Assembly: GCA_029256345.1 (NCBI GenBank)
Contig: JAQSYC010000009.1
Span: forward strand, 1-18,707
Source of the DNA: Clostridia bacterium
Lineage (GTDB): Bacteria; Bacillota; Clostridia; Lachnospirales; Cellulosilyticaceae
Direction of reading: 5' to 3'
Length of the DNA stretch: 18,707 nt
The notes under the pieces are model-generated. The model searched no databases and was not told the origin of the DNA. It was given only the letters and a program-made list of their open reading frames with translations. Each line of letters opens with the position of its first letter. Within the stretch, counting starts at the first letter, position 1. Position numbers and translations under genes: made by a program. This document shows positions 15,607-18,707 of the stretch, in pieces.

Positions 15607-16359
15607 ATGAGCATAATTAAACAATGGGCAAAATTATTGAGACAGAAAATAAGATTATTCGTTTATGAAATAATAGCGAGATATCCTAAAGCTATACATT
15701 ATATTGGAGGCAGTGAGGTACTTCCGCCGCCTTTAACAAGGGAAGAAGAAGAACTGCTTATTTTGCAACTGTCAGAACTTGAGGAATATGAAGAAGAGGT
15801 CAAGAACATAAAGACTATATTAATAGAAAGAAATCTAAGGCTTGTTGTATATATAGCAAGAAAATTCGAAAATACAGGTATTCATATGGAAGATTTAATC
15901 TCGATTGGGACGATAGGCCTTATAAAGTCAATTAATACCTTTAAGCCAAGTAAAAAAATTAAGCTTGCTACTTATGCTTCAAGGTGTATAGAAAATGAGA
16001 TACTAATGTTCTTAAGAAGAACAAATAAACTCAAAACGGAGGTTTCTATCGATGAACCACTGAATGTAGATTGGGACGGCAATGAACTGCTTCTTTCAGA
16101 TATTTTAGGAACAGAACCAGATATTATTTACAGAAACATTGAAGAGGAGGTAGATAAAAATTTACTTAAGCAAGCACTACTTAAACTGTCAGACAGAGAA
16201 AGGGAAATTGTAGAATTAAGATTTGGCTTTAGTACACAAGGCAAAGAAAAAACACAAAAAGAAGTGGCAGATTTGTTAGGGATTTCTCAATCTTATATTT
16301 CAAGATTGGAAAAAAAGATTATATTAAGATTAAAAAAGGAAATTAATAGAATGAGCTAA
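15607..16359 (+). CDS. sigE: Sporulation sigma factor sigma-E, pro-form
   Basis: This is the early mother-cell-specific RNA polymerase sigma factor. It has 250 residues. An N-terminal basic amphipathic pro-sequence precedes HYIGGSEVLPPPL; by alignment with Bacillus, cleavage would fall near His31-Tyr32. Region 2 carries ILIERNLRLVVYIARKFEN and EDLISIGTIGLIK, followed by TYASRCIENEILMFLRR. Region 4 carries the helix-turn-helix TQKEVADLLGISQSYISRLEK. AGGGGGA (15592-15598) gives proper spacing to ATG 15607. The stretch between the cleavage region and ILIERN (LSELEEYEEEVKNIK) is acidic and a little longer than in Bacillus. It is co-transcribed with its protease SpoIIGA. Confidence 0.97.
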   Translation: MSIIKQWAKLLRQKIRLFVYEIIARYPKAIHYIGGSEVLPPPLTREEEELLILQLSELEEYEEEVKNIKTILIERNLRLVVYIARKFENTGIHMEDLISIGTIGLIKSINTFKPSKKIKLATYASRCIENEILMFLRRTNKLKTEVSIDEPLNVDWDGNELLLSDILGTEPDIIYRNIEEEVDKNLLKQALLKLSDREREIVELRFGFSTQGKEKTQKEVADLLGISQSYISRLEKKIILRLKKEINRMS

Positions 16360-16365
16360 GGATTT

Positions 16366-16395
16366 GAATAAATAAGGGGATTATGGAAAATATTA
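16366..16395 (+). promoter_or_regulatory. Candidate forespore (sigma-G/F type) promoter of sigG
   Basis: GAATA (16366-16370) fits the sigma-G -35 consensus GHATR. After 18 bp, AATATTA (16389-16395) fits the -10 consensus CATNHTA except for its first base. It lies in the 85-bp gap between sigE and sigG, about 50 bp before the sigG start. Sigma-F and sigma-G consensus sites overlap, and GG at 16385-16386 partly resembles a sigma-F -10. The Bacillus sigG gene is known to have its own forespore promoter, which supports the placement. Confidence 0.45.
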
Positions 16396-16444
16396 TCTAT
16401 AGACTTAACTTGTGCTGGAGTAGGATAACTAGGAGGCATGTGAT

Positions 16445-17218
16445 ATGGCTATAAATAAAGTAGAAATTTGCGGGGTAAATACTTCTAAATTACCGATATT
16501 AACAAATGAACAAAAAGAAATACTGTTTAAATTAATACAAAATGGTGATTATGCAGCCAGAGAAGAGTATATCAGAGGGAATCTAAGACTGGTGCTCAGT
16601 GTTATTCAGAGATTCAATAATAGAGGAGAACATGTTGATGACTTATTTCAAGTAGGTTGCATTGGACTGATTAAGGCAATAGATAATTTTGATGTGACAC
16701 AAAACGTAAAATTTTCGACCTATGCTGTTCCAATGATTATTGGAGAAATTAGACGGTATCTTAGAGACAATAATTCTATTAGAGTAAGCAGGTCCCTTAG
16801 GGATACCGCCTATAAAGCTCTTCAAGCTAAAGAGCAGCTCATAAGAAAAAATTCTAAAGAACCTAGTATTCAGGAAATAGCAGAGCAACTAGGCATCAAA
16901 AAAGAGGATATCGTTTTTGCTCTAGATGCCATTCAAGACCCCATTTCATTATTTGAACCAGTTTATCATGATGAAAGCGACACACTTTATATTATGGATC
17001 AAGTAAGTGATGAAAAAAGTCAAGATGATATCTGGCTAGAAAATATTTCTCTAAAAGAGGCGATGCGGCGGTTAAACGATAGAGAAAAGCAGATTTTAAT
17101 GTTAAGATTTTTTTCAGGAAAAACCCAAATGGAAGTGGCCAATGAAATTGGTATCTCGCAAGCACAGGTATCAAGATTGGAAAAAACAGCACTAAAGCAC
17201 ATGAAAAAATATATATAG
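16445..17218 (+). CDS. sigG: Sporulation sigma factor sigma-G
   Basis: This is the late forespore-specific sigma factor. It has 257 residues and is very close to Bacillus sigma-G. The N-terminus NKVEICGVNTSKLPIL is diagnostic of sigma-G as opposed to sigma-F. Region 2 has NLRLVLSVIQRFNNRGE, DDLFQVGCIGLIKAIDNFD and FSTYAVPMIIGEIRRYLRD. Region 3 includes VSRSLRDTAYKAL. Region 4 ends with TQMEVANEIGISQAQVSRLEK. AGGAGG (about 16430-16435) precedes ATG 16445 at normal spacing. The gene can be reached by read-through from spoIIGA-sigE and probably from its own promoter. Unlike the spoVD leader, no strand complementary to the ribosome site is visible upstream. Confidence 0.97.
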   Translation: MAINKVEICGVNTSKLPILTNEQKEILFKLIQNGDYAAREEYIRGNLRLVLSVIQRFNNRGEHVDDLFQVGCIGLIKAIDNFDVTQNVKFSTYAVPMIIGEIRRYLRDNNSIRVSRSLRDTAYKALQAKEQLIRKNSKEPSIQEIAEQLGIKKEDIVFALDAIQDPISLFEPVYHDESDTLYIMDQVSDEKSQDDIWLENISLKEAMRRLNDREKQILMLRFFSGKTQMEVANEIGISQAQVSRLEKTALKHMKKYI

Positions 17219-17246
17219 ATCGATGATAATAATGGGGGTTTTAGCG

Positions 17247-17510
17247 ATGATGAGAATTGCAGATATGAAGCATAAGGAAATTATAAATACCATAGATGGC
17301 TCAAGATTAGGTTATATATGCGATGTGGAGTTAGACTGGGAGGAGGGTAAAATTAATAAAGTTATTATTCCTGGACCAAGCAAAATTATGGGTATTTTTG
17401 GAAAAAACCTCGAATATGCTATCCCATGGGATAAAATTAAAAAGATAGGAGAAGATATCATACTAGTTGAAATAGACATTGAGGATTATTTAAAAGAGAG
17501 TGAGTATTGA
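17247..17510 (+). CDS. ylmC: YlmC/YmxH family sporulation-associated PRC-barrel protein
   Basis: This is a small (87-residue) soluble protein of the YlmC/YmxH family, a PRC-barrel-like fold of unknown biochemical role, commonly found next to sigG in Clostridia. The conserved N-terminal pattern is MKHKEIINTIDGSRLG, followed by DVELDWEEGKI, VIIPGPSK and NLEYAIPWDKIKKIGEDIILV. The frame is open to an ATG at 17223, but the only ribosome-like run, GGGGG at 17234-17238, fits ATG 17247 (or 17250). It follows sigG by 28 bp, so it is probably co-expressed. No catalytic residues can be named. The family assignment is good; the function is unknown. Confidence 0.85.
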   Translation: MMRIADMKHKEIINTIDGSRLGYICDVELDWEEGKINKVIIPGPSKIMGIFGKNLEYAIPWDKIKKIGEDIILVEIDIEDYLKESEY

Positions 17511-17534
17511 CTTTTCTTTACAATATATGATAAT
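17507..17534 (+). promoter_or_regulatory. Candidate housekeeping promoter of nrdR
   Basis: TTGACT (17507-17512) and GATAAT (17529-17534), 16 bp apart, each match the sigma-A consensus at five of six positions. The -35 overlaps the ylmC stop codon. The spacer and -10 contain ttACAATATATgataa (17518-17533), whose left half resembles the NrdR box. An own vegetative promoter makes sense because nrdR is a housekeeping regulator downstream of sporulation genes. Confidence 0.6.
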
Positions 17535-17568
17535 CTTTTAGTATCTCATGATTAGGAGGATATTATCA

Positions 17569-18027
17569 ATGAAATGCCCTTACTGTGGGTATAATGCCTC
17601 AAAAGTATTAAACTCTAGACCTGTAAATGATAATGAATCTATAAGAAGAAGAAGACAGTGTGAAAAATGTGACAAAAGATTCACTACATACGAAAAGATT
17701 GAAACTATCCCAATTATGATTATCAAAAAAAATATGATCCGTGAGCCATTTGAACGAGAGAAGTTAGTAAAAGGGATATTGAGATCATGTAATAAAAGAA
17801 GTATTAGTTTAGAGCAAATAGAATCATTAGTTGATGAGATGGAAAATCAGATTGCAAGCATGGAAACCAAAGAAATTTCTTCTACAATTCTTGGGGAAAT
17901 GACAATGAAAAAGTTAAAAGCTTTGGATGAAGTTTCGTATATCCGTTTTGCTTCTGTCTATAAGCAGTTTACAAGTATTGATGAATTTATTACAGAACTT
18001 GAAAATATAAAGAAACTAAAGAAATAA
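17569..18027 (+). CDS. nrdR: Transcriptional repressor NrdR of ribonucleotide reductase genes
   Basis: This is a nucleotide-sensing repressor that binds paired NrdR boxes at ribonucleotide reductase promoters. From ATG 17569 it has 152 residues, the usual length. A zinc ribbon (MKCPYCG, CEKC; Cys3, Cys6, Cys31, Cys34) with RRRRQCEKCDKRFTTYE forms the DNA-binding part. An ATP-cone domain follows (about 45-140) with IIKKNMIREPFEREKLVKG. An in-frame ATG at 17548 adds seven residues, but AGGAGGA (17554-17560) lies within that extension and serves ATG 17569. No nrd reductase gene is in the window. It ends at a strong terminator facing comM. Confidence 0.97.
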   Translation: MKCPYCGYNASKVLNSRPVNDNESIRRRRQCEKCDKRFTTYEKIETIPIMIIKKNMIREPFEREKLVKGILRSCNKRSISLEQIESLVDEMENQIASMETKEISSTILGEMTMKKLKALDEVSYIRFASVYKQFTSIDEFITELENIKKLKK

Positions 18028-18068
18028 AACTATATTCAATGAATACTTCATTGTAATATAGTTTTTTT
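18026..18068. terminator. Bidirectional intrinsic terminator between nrdR and comM
   Basis: AAAACTATATT (18026-18036) pairs with AATATAGTTTT (18055-18065), and the inner CAATGAA (18037-18043) pairs with TTCATTG (18047-18053). Together they form an 18-bp stem with a 3-nt loop and one bulged T at 18054. Seven T's follow on the + strand and four on the - strand. It starts within the nrdR stop codon, and the comM stop codon reaches into its T-run, so the two convergent genes share it. Confidence 0.85.
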
Positions 18069-18707
18069 ATGCCCAAAATTGTCTATCTAACACTCTATAT
18101 TGTATAGCTTCAGAAATATGAGGGATGTCTATTTCGTTAGATGCGGACAAATCAGATAGCGTCCGTGCCACTCTTAAAATCTTGTCATAAGCACGCACAC
18201 TGGGGGAGGAAGTCTCAAACCAACTGTTTAAAAGATCTTGAGCATCCCTGGACAATGGGCAATATTTAGTAAGCTGACTGGAAGGAATCTGGCTGTTATA
18301 CTGTAGAGGTGTATGTTGAAAACGTTCCTTTTGGATGGCAAGTGCTGTTTGGACATTTTGATATAAATCTTGAGAGGAAAGGGCATGGGTACGGTGTAAA
18401 TCCTCAAGTGTGGGGGGATGAGTCTCAAGATGAACATCTATCCTGTCCAGCAGGGGACCTGATAACTTATTAAGGTATTTTTTAATGCTGTTTAAGCTGC
18501 ATGAACATTTTTTAGTGTTGGGGTAATACCCACAGGGACAAAGGTTAGTCGAAGCTAAAAACAAAAAGTTAGAGGGGTAAGTTACAGAATGATTAGCACG
18601 AGAAATACTGATATGATGGTCTTCTAAAGGCTGACGAAGAATCTCAAGAGCATTTTTATTAAACTCCAAAAGTTCATCTAGAAATAGTATACCGAGATGT
18701 GCAAGAC
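18067..18707 (-). CDS. comM: ComM/YifB-type AAA+ ATPase (Mg-chelatase subunit ChlI-like), C-terminal part
   Basis: This is the C-terminal 212 or so residues of a ComM/YifB protein; the frame is open to the window edge, so the rest lies to the right. The first visible residues include AHLGILFLDELLEF, with the Walker B LFLDE. EILRQPLEDHHISISRA and sensor-1 FLASTNLCPCGYYP follow, then a Cys-rich CPCGY and CSC pair, the arginine-finger region SGPLLDRIDVHLE, and the Mg_chelatase_C domain with SVRAYDKILRVARTLSDL. In naturally transformable Gram-negative bacteria ComM is a helicase promoting branch migration during DNA uptake. Its role in Clostridia is not established. It is convergent with nrdR and not part of the sporulation operon. 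The typical full length is about 510 residues. Confidence 0.92.
   Translation of the reverse strand, partial: LAHLGILFLDELLEFNKNALEILRQPLEDHHISISRANHSVTYPSNFLFLASTNLCPCGYYPNTKKCSCSLNSIKKYLNKLSGPLLDRIDVHLETHPPTLEDLHRTHALSSQDLYQNVQTALAIQKERFQHTPLQYNSQIPSSQLTKYCPLSRDAQDLLNSWFETSSPSVRAYDKILRVARTLSDLSASNEIDIPHISEAIQYRVLDRQFWA

Noticed and set aside
17554..17571. Hairpin between TATCTC and GAGGATA at the nrdR ribosome site as another sequestering structure
   Set aside because: It needs a bulge, has only about six pairs, and lacks the perfect long complementarity seen at spoVD.

Overview
The window is 18.7 kb of AT-rich, gene-dense DNA from an endospore-forming, low-GC Gram-positive bacterium, most likely a member of the Clostridia. 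The evidence is a Bacillus-like pbpB-spoVD pair, a spoIIGA-sigE-sigG block followed by a YlmC/YmxH gene and nrdR, and a MurE with the DNPR motif of meso-diaminopimelate-adding enzymes. I cannot name the genus from sequence alone.

Layout. Positions 1-14582 hold the division and cell-wall (dcw) cluster, all on the + strand: rsmH (3' part only), ftsL, pbpB, spoVD, murE, murF, mraY, murD, spoVE/ftsW, murA, divIB and ftsZ. Genes overlap or sit within about 75 bp of each other, and an intrinsic terminator after ftsZ closes the block. The sporulation block follows: spoIIGA, sigE, sigG and a ylmC/ymxH-type gene. nrdR then appears to have its own promoter. A bidirectional hairpin terminator separates nrdR from a convergent comM/yifB gene that runs off the right end. 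No intergenic stretch exceeds 150 bp, and I see no tRNA, rRNA, mobile element or CRISPR array.

How the genes work together. MurA starts UDP-MurNAc synthesis. MurD, MurE and MurF build the pentapeptide and MraY makes lipid I. SpoVE/FtsW with PbpB or SpoVD polymerise and crosslink septal or spore-cortex peptidoglycan. FtsL, DivIB and FtsZ organise the septum. SpoIIGA processes pro-sigma-E, sigma-E drives mother-cell genes (spoVD among them in Bacillus), and sigma-G drives late forespore genes.

Most interesting observation. The Shine-Dalgarno sequence of spoVD lies in the right arm of a perfect 14-bp inverted repeat (2902-2915 with 2936-2949). A close match to a sigma-E promoter (GAATAAT, 14 bp, AATACAAT) overlaps the left arm and should start transcription inside the loop. 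This suggests that vegetative read-through mRNA carries a hidden ribosome site, while sigma-E mRNA lacks the blocking arm and is translated. Other points of interest are an ftsL with no normal start codon upstream of its membrane segment, a KTA in place of KTG in SpoVD, the absence of murG, murB and ftsA from the cluster, a perfect palindrome in front of spoIIGA, and candidate promoters for sigG, murE and nrdR.
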